A stretch of 49,973 nucleotides of DNA from Elusimicrobiota bacterium (GCA_028868375.1 JAGWUP010000016.1:1-49973), one strand, 5' to 3'; shown: positions 1 through 7,365, numbered from the stretch's first letter. Numbers and translations are program-made. The notes: generated by a model not told the origin, from the letters alone.

Positions 1-30
1 TCGGGGCGAGCCGATTCCGGCCGATTTCAT
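1..30 (-). CDS. Possible start of a divergent gene running off the left edge
   Basis: On the minus strand an ATG at 30 is preceded by AGGAG with a 5-nt spacer, and ten open codons (MKSAGIGSPR) run to the window edge. The position, divergent from ahcY with a Shine-Dalgarno at normal distance, suggests a real gene start. Ten codons cannot identify a product, and chance is possible. Confidence 0.3.
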   Translation of the reverse strand, partial: MKSAGIGSPR

Positions 31-46
31 CGTTGCTCCTCGGTCA

Positions 47-63
47 CATGGCCTGCGGCCATG
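47..63. repeat. Inverted repeat CATGGCC-TGC-GGCCATG
   Basis: A perfect 7-bp inverted repeat with a 3-nt spacer lies between the possible divergent start at 30 and the ahcY promoter. It could be an operator or a 5'-leader hairpin of the leftward gene. No further support is visible. Confidence 0.4.
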
Positions 64-120
64 CTCCCTCCTCGCGCCTCGAAATCGCCGCGGACTCGGC
101 TCGCCAAAATGGTCATATTA

Positions 121-148
121 TTGTGACGCAGGTCCTAAGTGCTATAAT
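121..148 (+). promoter_or_regulatory. ahcY promoter
   Basis: TTGTGA at 121-126 and a perfect TATAAT at 143-148 are separated by 16 bp. The predicted transcript start near 155 leaves a leader of about 32 nt, with a Shine-Dalgarno AGAGGGG just before the ATG. That leader is too short for a SAH riboswitch. Confidence 0.7.
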
Positions 149-186
149 CGTTCCTCGCCTTCCTAAAAACCGTTTCGAGAGGGGAT

Positions 187-1500
187 ATGCCTACAGCGAC
201 GATGGACTACAAGGTCAAGGACATGAGGCTTGCCGAATGGGGCCGCAAGGAGATCGCGATCGCCGAAAGCGAGATGCCCGGGCTGATGGCCCTGCGCCAG
301 GAGCATCGCGGCCGGCGCCCCTTGGAGGGCGCGCGCATCGCCGGCTGCCTGCACATGACCATCGAGACGGCGGTCTTGATCGAGACCTTGGTCGAGCTGG
401 GCGCCCAGGTGCGCTGGTCCTCCTGCAACATCTTCTCGACCCAGGACCACGCCGCCGCGGCCGTGGCCAAGGCCGGCGTGCCCGTCTTCGCCTGGAAGGG
501 CGAGTCCCTGGAGGAGTACGACTGGTGCGTGGAGCAGACGCTGCGCTGGCCCGACGGCCGGGGCTTGAACCTGATCTTGGACGACGGCGGCGACCTGACG
601 AACGCGGTCCACGACCGCTTCCCGCAGCTGATGAAGGACGTCGTCGGGCTCTCCGAGGAGACCACGACCGGCGTGCACCGCCTCTATCAGCGACAGCAGG
701 CCGGCACGCTTAAGTGCCCCGCCATCAACGTCAACGATTCCTGCACCAAGAGCAAGTTCGACAACCTCTACGGCTGCCGAGAGTCCCTCATCGACGGCAT
801 CAAGCGCGCCACGGGCGTGATGGTGGCGGGCAAGACCGCCGTCGTCGCCGGCTACGGCGACGTCGGCAAGGGCTGCGCGCAGGCCCTGCGCGGCATGGGT
901 GCGCGCGTGCTCGTCACCGAGGTCGACCCCATCAACGCCCTGCAGGCCAGCATGGAGGGCTTCCAGGTCGTGCTGATGGACGAGGCCGCCCCGCTGGCGG
1001 ACCTCTTCGTCACCACGACCGGCTGCCGCGACATCATCCTGCGCAAACACATGGACGCGATGAAGAGCCAGGCCATCGTCTGCAACATCGGCCACTTCGA
1101 CCTCGAGATCGACATCGCCTCCCTCAACGGCGACCGCTCCTTGAAGAAGATCGTCGTCAAGCCGCAGGTCGACCAGTACGTCTGGCCCGACGGCAAGGTC
1201 TTGACCGTGCTGGCGGAGGGGCGCCTGGTCAACCTCGGCTGCGCCGAGGGCCATCCCAGCTTCGTGATGAGCGCCTCCTTCACCAACCAGGTCATCGCCC
1301 AGCTCGAGCTCTGGCAGAACCGGGGCGGCGGCAAATACCGCAACCAGGTCTACGTCCTGCCGAAAATCCTCGACGAGAAGGTGGCGCGCCTCCATCTGGG
1401 CAAGCTCGGCGCCAAGCTGACGCGGCTGACCAAGGAGCAGGCCGACTATCTGGGCATCCCCCAGGACGGGCCGTTCAAGGCGGAGAACTACCGCTACTAA
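187..1500 (+). CDS. ahcY: Adenosylhomocysteinase (S-adenosyl-L-homocysteine hydrolase)
   Basis: This cytosolic NAD-dependent enzyme splits S-adenosylhomocysteine into adenosine and homocysteine, which relieves product inhibition of methyltransferases. The 437-aa protein has the usual length. It shows the N-terminal substrate domain ([29 protein letters not shown]), the central NAD-binding stretch with [15 protein letters not shown], and the conserved C-terminal end KAENYRY. The start ATG follows AGAGGGG by a short spacer; a second in-frame ATG five codons on is possible. The stop codon is immediately followed by a dispersed 56-bp repeat. Identification is secure. Confidence 0.97.
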   Translation: MPTATMDYKVKDMRLAEWGRKEIAIAESEMPGLMALRQEHRGRRPLEGARIAGCLHMTIETAVLIETLVELGAQVRWSSCNIFSTQDHAAAAVAKAGVPVFAWKGESLEEYDWCVEQTLRWPDGRGLNLILDDGGDLTNAVHDRFPQLMKDVVGLSEETTTGVHRLYQRQQAGTLKCPAINVNDSCTKSKFDNLYGCRESLIDGIKRATGVMVAGKTAVVAGYGDVGKGCAQALRGMGARVLVTEVDPINALQASMEGFQVVLMDEAAPLADLFVTTTGCRDIILRKHMDAMKSQAIVCNIGHFDLEIDIASLNGDRSLKKIVVKPQVDQYVWPDGKVLTVLAEGRLVNLGCAEGHPSFVMSASFTNQVIAQLELWQNRGGGKYRNQVYVLPKILDEKVARLHLGKLGAKLTRLTKEQADYLGIPQDGPFKAENYRY

Positions 1501-1570
1501 GCCGGCGTAGCCGGCTTGCGTCTGGCCGGATAGGGAAGTGCGTTAGGCCATGACGGCCGGCGTAGCCGGT
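1497..1570 (+). repeat. Dispersed two-hairpin repeat, locus A (one unit plus half)
   Basis: The element begins CTAAGCC at the ahcY stop codon. Hairpin 1 is GCCGGC-GTA-GCCGGC (1501-1515). Hairpin 2 pairs CGTCTGGCC (1519-1527) with GGCCA, a bulged T, and GACG (1546-1555) around an 18-nt loop. Hairpin 1 then recurs, imperfectly, at 1556-1570. Related copies lie at 7102-7235 and 48121-48250. Confidence 0.85.
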
Positions 1571-1590
1571 CAGCCGGCCTGCCCGCTGGG

Positions 1591-1621
1591 CCCAGGCCTT
1601 TCCGGGCCGAAAGCCCCTGGG
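1591..1621. repeat. GC-rich stem-loop between ahcY and the exported unknown
   Basis: CCCAGG (1591-1596) pairs with CCTGGG (1616-1621), with an inner GGGC-CGAAA-GCCC hairpin. No T tract follows, so it is not a clear intrinsic terminator. It resembles the AAAGACCCC-type stem-loops seen near other repeat loci. Confidence 0.35.
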
Positions 1622-1652
1622 AGGGCGGGCGTTTCGGGGCCATCCTGCGGCG

Positions 1653-2666
1653 ATGCCTAATCCGCGTCTTGCCGGCGTTTGCCTGGCGCTCGTCCTTGCG
1701 CTTGGCTGTCTGCCCGCCGCCTCCGCCGCCCCCGCCTTCGAAGCGGACCCGACTCCCGACGCGACTGCCCCCACCCACCCCGCGGCCGCCGCGGCTCACG
1801 CCCACGGCATCGGCATCGTAAATTTCTGCGCAAGCCCCACCCTCGACTTCACGCTGCTCCACGGCCTGGGTCCCGAGGTGGCCTCAATCGACACAGAGGC
1901 GCTGGCTCAGCCGGCAAGGCAGGCCGCGGGCTCGCTTTCCGCCGCGCCGCTCCGGGCAAAGCTTCCTGAAATCGAAGCCGCCGCGACGAAGGCCGCGCTG
2001 CTGAGCACCGTCTTCGGCCGCTTCCTGTATCCGGACCAAGAGGCCGGGATCGCGCAACTGGCCAGATCGAGCCTGTCTCGGCTGCCGAAAGACAGGCAGG
2101 AATTGGTCTTCGAGAGGGCCCGGGCGATCGCCCGGGAGCTCGGCTATCCGGAAAGCTATTCCGCCGACTTGCCCGACAGCGCGGCGTTCGAGCGCAGCGC
2201 CTCGGCGAAGGCGACCACGCTGGTCAAGCCCGAGGATAGAGAGAACGTCAACCGGAGAAGCTTCGCGCCGGTTCCCGATCCTCTTCGCAAGCAGACCTTC
2301 CGCCTTTGGAAAGCCCAACGCAGCCTGCGCCGGCAGACCGCCTCGGTCTCCGATGACGATAAGATTGTGTTGGGATTTCTTGGCATCAGTCTTGCCACGA
2401 CGGCTGGCCTGTTCGTTTACGAACCTAACGCCATGGCGCCGCTGCTCTTCGGCGGCCTGACTATTTCGGTGCTCCAGCGCTTGATCTCCATGTTCCGCGC
2501 CAGCCGCGCTCGAGGCCGGGCGATCGCGGCCAACGCCGCGGCCGACGCCGCCGAGCTGCGCCTGGGCATACCGGTCTCGGCCGATGAGATCCCGACTAGT
2601 CCGGAGGAGGTCGAACAAGCGCGCGCGCTCTACCGGCAGGCGGGCTCCCGACGAGCCTACCGCTGA
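1653..2666 (+). CDS. Exported or membrane-anchored protein of unknown function
   Basis: This 337-aa protein has a clear Sec signal peptide (MPNPRLAGVCLALVLALGCL...ASA), then an Ala/Pro/Thr-rich stretch to about residue 50. A helical, charged region without recognised motifs follows. Near residues 235-275 there are one or two hydrophobic segments (IVLGFLGISLATTAGLF; MAPLLFGGLTISVLQRL), then a basic, Ala-rich tail. The layout suggests an inner-membrane protein with a periplasmic N-terminal part. A weak -10-like CATCCT ends 6 nt before the ATG, the spacing of other proposed leaderless genes here. I do not recognise a family. Confidence 0.75.
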   Translation: MPNPRLAGVCLALVLALGCLPAASAAPAFEADPTPDATAPTHPAAAAAHAHGIGIVNFCASPTLDFTLLHGLGPEVASIDTEALAQPARQAAGSLSAAPLRAKLPEIEAAATKAALLSTVFGRFLYPDQEAGIAQLARSSLSRLPKDRQELVFERARAIARELGYPESYSADLPDSAAFERSASAKATTLVKPEDRENVNRRSFAPVPDPLRKQTFRLWKAQRSLRRQTASVSDDDKIVLGFLGISLATTAGLFVYEPNAMAPLLFGGLTISVLQRLISMFRASRARGRAIAANAAADAAELRLGIPVSADEIPTSPEEVEQARALYRQAGSRRAYR

Positions 2667-2701
2667 GCGCCCCAGGCTGGCCTGCAACGGCAAGCCTCCC
2701 G

Positions 2702-4534
2702 CTACCGGTAGCCCTGCGCTTGTAGCTCGAAGAGCCGCGCGTAGGTCCCGCCGCCGGCCAATAGCTCGGCATGGCTGCCCAACTCCTCGATGCGGCCTTC
2801 CTTTAATACGGCGATGCGGTCGGCCATCCGCACGGTGGAGAAGCGGTGGGAGACCAGCAGGACGATCTTGCCCTCGGCCAGCCGCTGGAAGCGCTGGAAG
2901 ACGTCGAACTCGGCCTTGGCGTCGAGGGATGCGGTGGGCTCGTCGAGGATGAGGACCTCCCGCTCGCCCATGAAGGCGCGGCCTAGAGCGATCTTCTGCC
3001 ATTGGCCGCCGGAGAGCTCGTGGCCGCTGTCGAACCAGCGTCCGAGCATCGTGTCGTAGCTGTTCGGCAGCGCCGCGGCCACCTCGTCCGCCCCGCTCTT
3101 GCGGGAAGCCTCCTCCACGCGCGCGCGCTCGCCCATATGCTCGACGGCGCCCAGGCCGACGTTCTCGGAGAGCGGCAGATGGTAGCGGACGTAGTCCTGG
3201 AAGATCGCCCCGACGCGCAGGCGCAACTCCTCGGGCGAGAATTGGCGCAGGTCGACGCCTCGAAAAAGAATCCGGCCCTGGGTCGGCTCGTAGAGGCGGG
3301 TCAAGAGCTTGATCAGGGTGGTCTTGCCGGCCCCGTTTTCTCCGACCAGCGCCAGCTTCTCGCGCGGCCCGATCGCCAGGCTTAAGTCCCGCAGCGCCCA
3401 ATCCGAGCGGCCGGGATACTGGAAAGAGACTTGGCGGAACTCGATGCCGCGCGCGGGGTCCTCCACCAGGCGCGGCCGGGCCGTCGCAAGGGCGGCCTGC
3501 GGCTCAAGCTCGAAGAAGGAAAAGAGGTTTTGCAAGAACAGCCCGTTCTCGTAGAGGCTTCCGACATTCTCGAGCAGGCCCTGGAAGGCGCCCTGGCTTT
3601 GCGAGAAGAGGGTCATGTACATCGTCATCTCCCCCAGCGTCACGCGCCCGCGCAGCGTGAGGAGGATGACCCAGACGTAGGCGCCGTAATAGGCGACGGT
3701 GGCCAAGAGCCCCCAAAGCAGGCTCTTAAACGAGCGCCCGCGCGCCAGCGCCGCGTCCTCCCGAAAGACGCGCCAGAAGATGCCGGCATAGCGCGCCAAG
3801 AGCGGCTCGCCAAGACCGAAGAGCTTGACCTCCTTGACCGTGGTGTCCAGGGTCAGCACCTGCTCCAGGTAGGCCATGCTCCGCGTCTCGGGGGTGCGCC
3901 ACTTCTCCAGGCGGAACTCGAGCTGGCTGTAGCGGCACTGCACTAGGAAGGCCGGCACCGCCGCGCCGAAGAGCACGAGGGCCACCAAGGGGCTGAAGGC
4001 CAGCAGGACGGTGGCGAAGGAGAGCAGGGTCAGCACGTTCTGCGCCAAGAGGAAGCCCGAGCGCACCAGCGCCATCACTCGAAACTCCGATTGGCGGCGG
4101 GCGTTCTGCATCTGGTCGTAGAAATCCGGGTCCTCGAAATAGCGCGCCTCCAAGACCAGGGCCTTGCGCATGATCCGCGTGTTGACGAGATGCCCCAGGC
4201 GGTGGTCGACCAGCTTCTCGCAGAGCTGGCGGAGCTGCCCGTTGGCCATGCCGAGCAGGATCAGCACGAACTCTGCGGCCACGTAGGGAAGCACCAGGCG
4301 CAGGCCCTCGGCGGGAGCTCGGCCGGCGCGCACCGAAGAGAGCACGCCGTCGATGATGAGCTTGGTGACCCAAGCCTGGCTGACCGGGATGATCGAGCCG
4401 ACCAGGGCGCTGCCGGTCAGTCCCAGCGCGCCGCGCCGGTCGGCCTCCCACAGCAGGGCGAAGGCCCGGGGGGCGTTGCGCAGCGCGGAGCCGAACTCCC
4501 GCAGACGAGCCCGCCAGCCCTTCCCCTCAGCCAT
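2702..4534 (-). CDS. ABC transporter, fused permease and ATPase (exporter type)
   Basis: The protein of about 610 aa combines a six-helix exporter membrane domain (roughly residues 20-330) with an ATPase domain. The ATPase domain has Walker A GENGAGKTT, signature LSGGQWQKIALGRA, Walker B VLILDEPTASLD and the H-loop VSHRFSTV. It should export a lipid, peptide or drug-like substrate across the inner membrane, but the substrate cannot be inferred. I chose ATG 4534 over an upstream TTG at 4558. A TATCAT -10 hexamer ends exactly 6 nt before 4534, and the extra codons lie inside a dispersed repeat. It is convergent with the preceding gene. Confidence 0.9.
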   Translation of the reverse strand: MAEGKGWRARLREFGSALRNAPRAFALLWEADRRGALGLTGSALVGSIIPVSQAWVTKLIIDGVLSSVRAGRAPAEGLRLVLPYVAAEFVLILLGMANGQLRQLCEKLVDHRLGHLVNTRIMRKALVLEARYFEDPDFYDQMQNARRQSEFRVMALVRSGFLLAQNVLTLLSFATVLLAFSPLVALVLFGAAVPAFLVQCRYSQLEFRLEKWRTPETRSMAYLEQVLTLDTTVKEVKLFGLGEPLLARYAGIFWRVFREDAALARGRSFKSLLWGLLATVAYYGAYVWVILLTLRGRVTLGEMTMYMTLFSQSQGAFQGLLENVGSLYENGLFLQNLFSFFELEPQAALATARPRLVEDPARGIEFRQVSFQYPGRSDWALRDLSLAIGPREKLALVGENGAGKTTLIKLLTRLYEPTQGRILFRGVDLRQFSPEELRLRVGAIFQDYVRYHLPLSENVGLGAVEHMGERARVEEASRKSGADEVAAALPNSYDTMLGRWFDSGHELSGGQWQKIALGRAFMGEREVLILDEPTASLDAKAEFDVFQRFQRLAEGKIVLLVSHRFSTVRMADRIAVLKEGRIEELGSHAELLAGGGTYARLFELQAQGYR

Positions 4535-4540
4535 TCCCCA

Positions 4541-4546
4541 ATGATA
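4541..4546 (-). promoter_or_regulatory. -10 box of the ABC transporter, predicted leaderless
   Basis: TATCAT on the minus strand ends 6 nt before ATG 4534, placing the predicted transcript start on the start codon. No clear -35 is seen; the region upstream is the dispersed GGCCTGACCC repeat. Confidence 0.5.
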
Positions 4547-4571
4547 ACTGAAAAACAAGGCCTGACCCTAC
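4546..4571 (+). repeat. Dispersed GGCCTGACCCTAC element, copy 1
   Basis: The 26 bp starting AACTGAAAAACAAGG and ending CCTGACCCTAC are repeated almost exactly at 42491-42516, and with a few changes at 13839-13864. This copy lies in the upstream region of the leftward ABC transporter gene. Confidence 0.8.
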
Positions 4572-4600
4572 GTTTCAGTAGGACCTATATAAGGAGTAGG

Positions 4601-4687
4601 ATGGAAGACCTATTGAGCGCGGGCAACGAACTGACTTGGCCGCCGTCATGGAACATTTGGCGGCCGCGCATTACACTGGGATCATGA
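4601..4687 (+). CDS. Possible 28-aa Trp-rich leader ORF
   Basis: An ATG at 4601 is preceded by AAGGAG with a 4-nt spacer. The short frame encodes MEDLLSAGNELTWPPSWNIW followed by RPRITLGS, with three Trp codons. Its TGA overlaps the ATG at 4684 (ATGA), a typical translational-coupling arrangement with the next small gene. It may be a leader peptide or chance; the good ribosome site is the main support. Confidence 0.35.
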   Translation: MEDLLSAGNELTWPPSWNIWRPRITLGS

Positions 4688-4917
4688 TCACTGCCACATC
4701 GTCGGCCGCCCTGCGCAGGCATCATCGCTGCGTGGCCTCCGCCTTGAACCGCGTCTTAAGCCCCCACCGCCGGGCCGAGGTGCGCGAGCTCGTGCTGGCC
4801 GAGAACGGCCCGCGGCGCGCCTCCCCCCACGAAGTGCTGTCCTGGATGCGCGTGAACATGCCGTTGGCGGCCGACCGCGTCGACGACGTCCTCTTCCCGC
4901 AACCCTTTCGGGATTAA
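4684..4917 (+). CDS. Small basic helical protein of unknown function
   Basis: The frame gives 77 aa starting MITATSSAALRRHHRCVASA, rich in Arg and His, with no signal peptide and no recognised motif. ATG 4684 is chosen because TACACT (4672-4677) ends exactly 6 nt upstream, and because the preceding 28-codon frame ends in an ATGA overlap here. A longer start at 4636 is open but unsupported. It sits between the ABC transporter and the DUF4139 gene. It could be a small regulator, but I cannot assign a function. Confidence 0.45.
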   Translation: MITATSSAALRRHHRCVASALNRVLSPHRRAEVRELVLAENGPRRASPHEVLSWMRVNMPLAADRVDDVLFPQPFRD

Positions 4918-4932
4918 AATTGCTTCAATGCT

Positions 4933-4956
4933 CCCGCTGAGGCTCGTCCCAGCGGG
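4933..4956 (+). promoter_or_regulatory. Stem-loop touching the DUF4139 ribosome binding site
   Basis: CCCGCTG (4933-4939) pairs with CAGCGGG (4950-4956). The G-run at 4954-4959 is the only Shine-Dalgarno candidate for ATG 4967, so folding would partly hide it. It could also be the end of the upstream transcript. Confidence 0.4.
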
Positions 4957-4966
4957 GGGTTGACCG

Positions 4967-6379
4967 ATGAGCAAGCTGGCCGTCTTCGTCGCCTTTGCCT
5001 TCTCCGTCGTCTGCGCCTGCCGGGCCGCCGCCGTCGAGGTGACGGTCTACAACCAGAACCTCGGCCTGGTCAAGGAGACGCGGACCTTCGACCTGCATCG
5101 CGGGGTAAACGACGTCCGGGCCGACGACGTGGCCGCCCTGATCGACCCGACCAGCGTGCACTTCAAGTCCCTGTCCGCCCCGAACGCGGTCGGCGTCCTG
5201 GAACAGAATTTCGAGTACGACCTCGTCAGCCCGGAGAAGCTGCTCGAAAAATACGTCGGCAAGCCCATCGCCCTCGAGCGCTTCTCGGCCCTGGACGGCA
5301 AGCGCTCCGTCCTCAAGGGGATCCTCCTGTCGACCCAGAACGGCCGCGTGCTGCGCGGCGACGACGGCAAGATCTACGTCAATCCCCCCGGCAATCCCGT
5401 GCTTGCCGAGCTGCCCGAGGGCCTGGAGAGCAAGCCGACCCTGCTCTGGAAGCTTCAAGCCGAGAAAGGCGGCAAGCAGGCCTGCGAGATCAGCTACCTG
5501 ACCCAAGGCCTCTCCTGGTCCGCCGACTACGTTCTCGTCGTCGGCCCGAAGGATCGGGCGATGGACCTCAACGCCTGGGTCACCTTGAACAACGCCTCCG
5601 GCGCCGCCTACAAGAACGCCTCCCTCAAATTGGTGGCCGGCGACGTCCACCGCGCGGTCCGCCCCTCCCTCCATGTGATGAGGGCTTTCGGGGCGTCGGA
5701 GTCGCAGGCCTCTCAATTCTCGCAGAAGGCCTTCTTCGAGTACCACCTCTACACCCTGAAGCGTCCGACGACCCTGCGCGACGACGAGACCAAGCAAATC
5801 CAGTTCGCCGAGGCCTCCGACGTCCCCGTGCGCAAGGTCTACACCTACATGGGCTCCGCCCTCGAGTGGGGCGGCTACTCCGAGTATTCCCGCACCAACG
5901 CCGACTACGGCGTCGGGGAGAACAAGAAGGTCTGGGTCGACCTCGAATTCGTCAACTCCGCGCGAAACCACCTGGGCATCCCCCTGCCGGCCGGGCGGGC
6001 GCGCGTCTACAAGGCCGACTCGGACGGCTCCCTGCAGTTCATCGGCGAGGACTCCATCGACCACACGCCCAAGGACGAGCGCGTCAAAATCCGCATGGGG
6101 GACGCCTTCGACATCGTCGCAAGCCGCAAGCGCTCCAACTTCGTCCTCGACACCCATCGCCGCCGGGCCGAGGAATCCTTCGAGATCTCGCTGGGCAACC
6201 ACAAGGACGAGGACATCGTCGTTGAAGTCGTCGAGCCGCTCTACCGCTGGTCGAGCTGGAGCATTGCGCGCGCCAGCCAAAAGTGGAGCAAGCTGGACGC
6301 CCGGACCATCCGCTTCGACGTCCCGGTCAAGGCCGGCGGAGCGGCCGCCGTCTCCTACACCGTCCGCTACGCCTGGTAG
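4967..6379 (+). CDS. DUF4139 domain-containing exported protein
   Basis: The 470-aa protein starts with a signal peptide (MSKLAVFVAFAFSVVCACRA). It continues with the DUF4139 N-terminal signature VEVTVYNQNLGLVKETRTFD and the long beta-rich domain of that family, ending VKAGGAAAVSYTVRYAW. Family members are exported proteins of unproven function, with a sheet-rich domain typical of cell-surface or periplasmic proteins. The ATG follows GGGGGG by about 7 nt. The gene stands alone, with a downstream gene starting 51 nt later from its own -10 box. Family assignment is firm; function is unknown. Confidence 0.85.
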   Translation: MSKLAVFVAFAFSVVCACRAAAVEVTVYNQNLGLVKETRTFDLHRGVNDVRADDVAALIDPTSVHFKSLSAPNAVGVLEQNFEYDLVSPEKLLEKYVGKPIALERFSALDGKRSVLKGILLSTQNGRVLRGDDGKIYVNPPGNPVLAELPEGLESKPTLLWKLQAEKGGKQACEISYLTQGLSWSADYVLVVGPKDRAMDLNAWVTLNNASGAAYKNASLKLVAGDVHRAVRPSLHVMRAFGASESQASQFSQKAFFEYHLYTLKRPTTLRDDETKQIQFAEASDVPVRKVYTYMGSALEWGGYSEYSRTNADYGVGENKKVWVDLEFVNSARNHLGIPLPAGRARVYKADSDGSLQFIGEDSIDHTPKDERVKIRMGDAFDIVASRKRSNFVLDTHRRRAEESFEISLGNHKDEDIVVEVVEPLYRWSSWSIARASQKWSKLDARTIRFDVPVKAGGAAAVSYTVRYAW

Positions 6380-6418
6380 CCCTCTCGCCTGCTAGCCCGC
6401 GCGGCGTCCGGGGGGTGC

Positions 6419-6424
6419 TACAAT
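6419..6424 (+). promoter_or_regulatory. -10 box of gene 6431-7105, predicted leaderless
   Basis: TACAAT ends exactly 6 nt before the TTG start at 6431. There is no Shine-Dalgarno. Confidence 0.5.
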
Positions 6425-6430
6425 ATTTCC

Positions 6431-7105
6431 TTGGACCCCAGGCTGATTAACTCGTATCTCCAGCAGACCGAGATCGTGCGCTCGCCGCGCAGGATGCTGG
6501 CCACCTTCGGCGCGACGCGGATCGACTACCACTTGATCTCCCCGGTCGAGGATCTCGAGCGCCGCACCCGGCTGCGAGAGGGCACCGTCGTCTCCCGGCG
6601 GCCCAAGATCCTGACGCCGGAGGCCTTCGCCGAGCGCTTCGAGGGCTTCGGCGAGGACGCCCGCCCCTTCATGCGCTGGCTGACCGGCGCCTACCGCGAT
6701 CTGCTGCGCTCCCTGGAGTACAACTTCAAAAACCAGGGCTTCACCACGCGCGTGCTCTCGGATTCCCCGGCCGACGTGGCGCAGCGCATCGCCTCGGAGC
6801 TCGACAGCCGCGAGGAGCGGGCCTCGGCCCTGATCCTCTGTCCGGACGGGGCCTGGTCCCTGGCCCTGATGAAATTCTCCCTGGACGAGGCGGCGCGCTC
6901 CTTCGCGACGCACGTCTCCGACCTCGAGCGCCGGGGGCTCTTCAAGGAGCCCGCGGAGCGCGAGCAGGACCGCCGGCGGCGCGAATTGGAGGCTCTTTTT
7001 TCCGCCGCCGCCGCCGACCGGGACGTCCTTGCGACCCTGGGCCGCAAGCTCCACGAGTACGGCCTCTTCGCCGAGTACGAGGACCGCTACCTCCGCTTCT
7101 TCTAA
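6431..7105 (+). CDS. Soluble protein of unknown function, TTG start
   Basis: The 224-aa protein begins (M)DPRLINSYLQQTEIVRSPRR and has no signal peptide or membrane segment. It is rich in charged helices, with a probable coiled stretch near residues 170-190 (ERREQDRRRRELEAL-like). I recognise no family. The TTG start is supported by a TACAAT box that ends 6 nt upstream and by the absence of a better start. The first part (RSPRRMLATFGATRIDYHLISPVED) looks conserved-protein-like rather than random. The stop codon merges with the 56-bp dispersed repeat, so the gene's 3' end is one of three in the window carrying that element. Confidence 0.7.
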   Translation: MDPRLINSYLQQTEIVRSPRRMLATFGATRIDYHLISPVEDLERRTRLREGTVVSRRPKILTPEAFAERFEGFGEDARPFMRWLTGAYRDLLRSLEYNFKNQGFTTRVLSDSPADVAQRIASELDSREERASALILCPDGAWSLALMKFSLDEAARSFATHVSDLERRGLFKEPAEREQDRRRRELEALFSAAAADRDVLATLGRKLHEYGLFAEYEDRYLRFF

Positions 7106-7235
7106 GCCCGCGTCAGCGGGCTTGCGTCTGAGCGGATAGGGAAATGCGTCAGCTCATGACGGCCCGCGTCAGCGGACTTGCGCGTCAGCGGGCTTGCGTC
7201 CAGCCGGATATTGGAAAGTGTGTCAGGCTGTGACG
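7102..7235 (+). repeat. Dispersed two-hairpin repeat, locus B (two diverged units)
   Basis: The element starts CTAAGCC at the stop codon. Unit 1 has hairpin 1 GCCCGC-GTCA-GCGGGC (7106-7121) and hairpin 2 CGTCTGAGC (7125-7133) with GCTCA-T-GACG (7152-7161). Unit 2 has hairpin 2 CGTCCAGCC (7197-7205) with GGCTG-T-GACG (7226-7235). The two stems differ from each other and from loci A and C by paired changes. An extra 16-bp partial duplication stretches the period to 72 bp. Confidence 0.85.
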
Positions 7236-7270
7236 GCCGGCGGCTGGACCGCTAGGCGCCCCGCTCGGGA

Positions 7271-7304
7271 AAAGACCCCCCCCTAAAATATGGACCAAAG
7301 GGCC
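7271..7304 (+). repeat. AAAGACCCC...CCAAAGGGCC intergenic motif
   Basis: AAAGACCCC (7271-7279) is followed after 15 nt by CCAAAGGGCC (7295-7304). The same pair of blocks, 12 nt apart, lies upstream of gene 28221. A related stem-loop lies at 48086-48118. The right block is part of the 38-bp palindrome. Confidence 0.45.
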
Positions 7305-7329
7305 TATTTTAAAATAGGCCCTTTGGTCC
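7292..7329. promoter_or_regulatory. Perfect 38-bp palindrome overlapping the subtilase promoter
   Basis: Each 19-bp half (GGACCAAAGGGCCTATTTT and its complement) is exact and there is no spacer; the centre is 7310/7311. The predicted -35 position of the subtilase promoter falls on the centre. It could be an operator for a symmetric regulator or a cruciform-forming site. A terminator is less likely because no T tract follows. Confidence 0.8.
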
Positions 7330-7332
7330 CTT

Positions 7333-7365
7333 TATGCTAGCGTTGGGGCACCTAGGAGGTGCCCC
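7333..7365 (+). promoter_or_regulatory. Subtilase promoter and Shine-Dalgarno-sequestering hairpin
   Basis: TATGCT (7333-7338) predicts a transcript start at 7345. From that base the 21-nt leader is a perfect hairpin: GGGGCACCT (7345-7353), loop AGG, AGGTGCCCC (7357-7365). It ends at the base before ATG 7366. The AGGAGGT ribosome site (7354-7360) lies in the loop and the 3' arm, so folding would block initiation. Confidence 0.65.

Noticed and set aside
121-186. SAH riboswitch upstream of ahcY
   Set aside because: The promoter leaves only about 32 nt of leader, too short for that riboswitch, and no matching structure was seen.
7292-7329. The 38-bp palindrome as an ordinary intrinsic terminator
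   Set aside because: No T tract follows on either side, and the promoter of the subtilase overlaps it; a regulatory or cruciform role fits better, though not proven.
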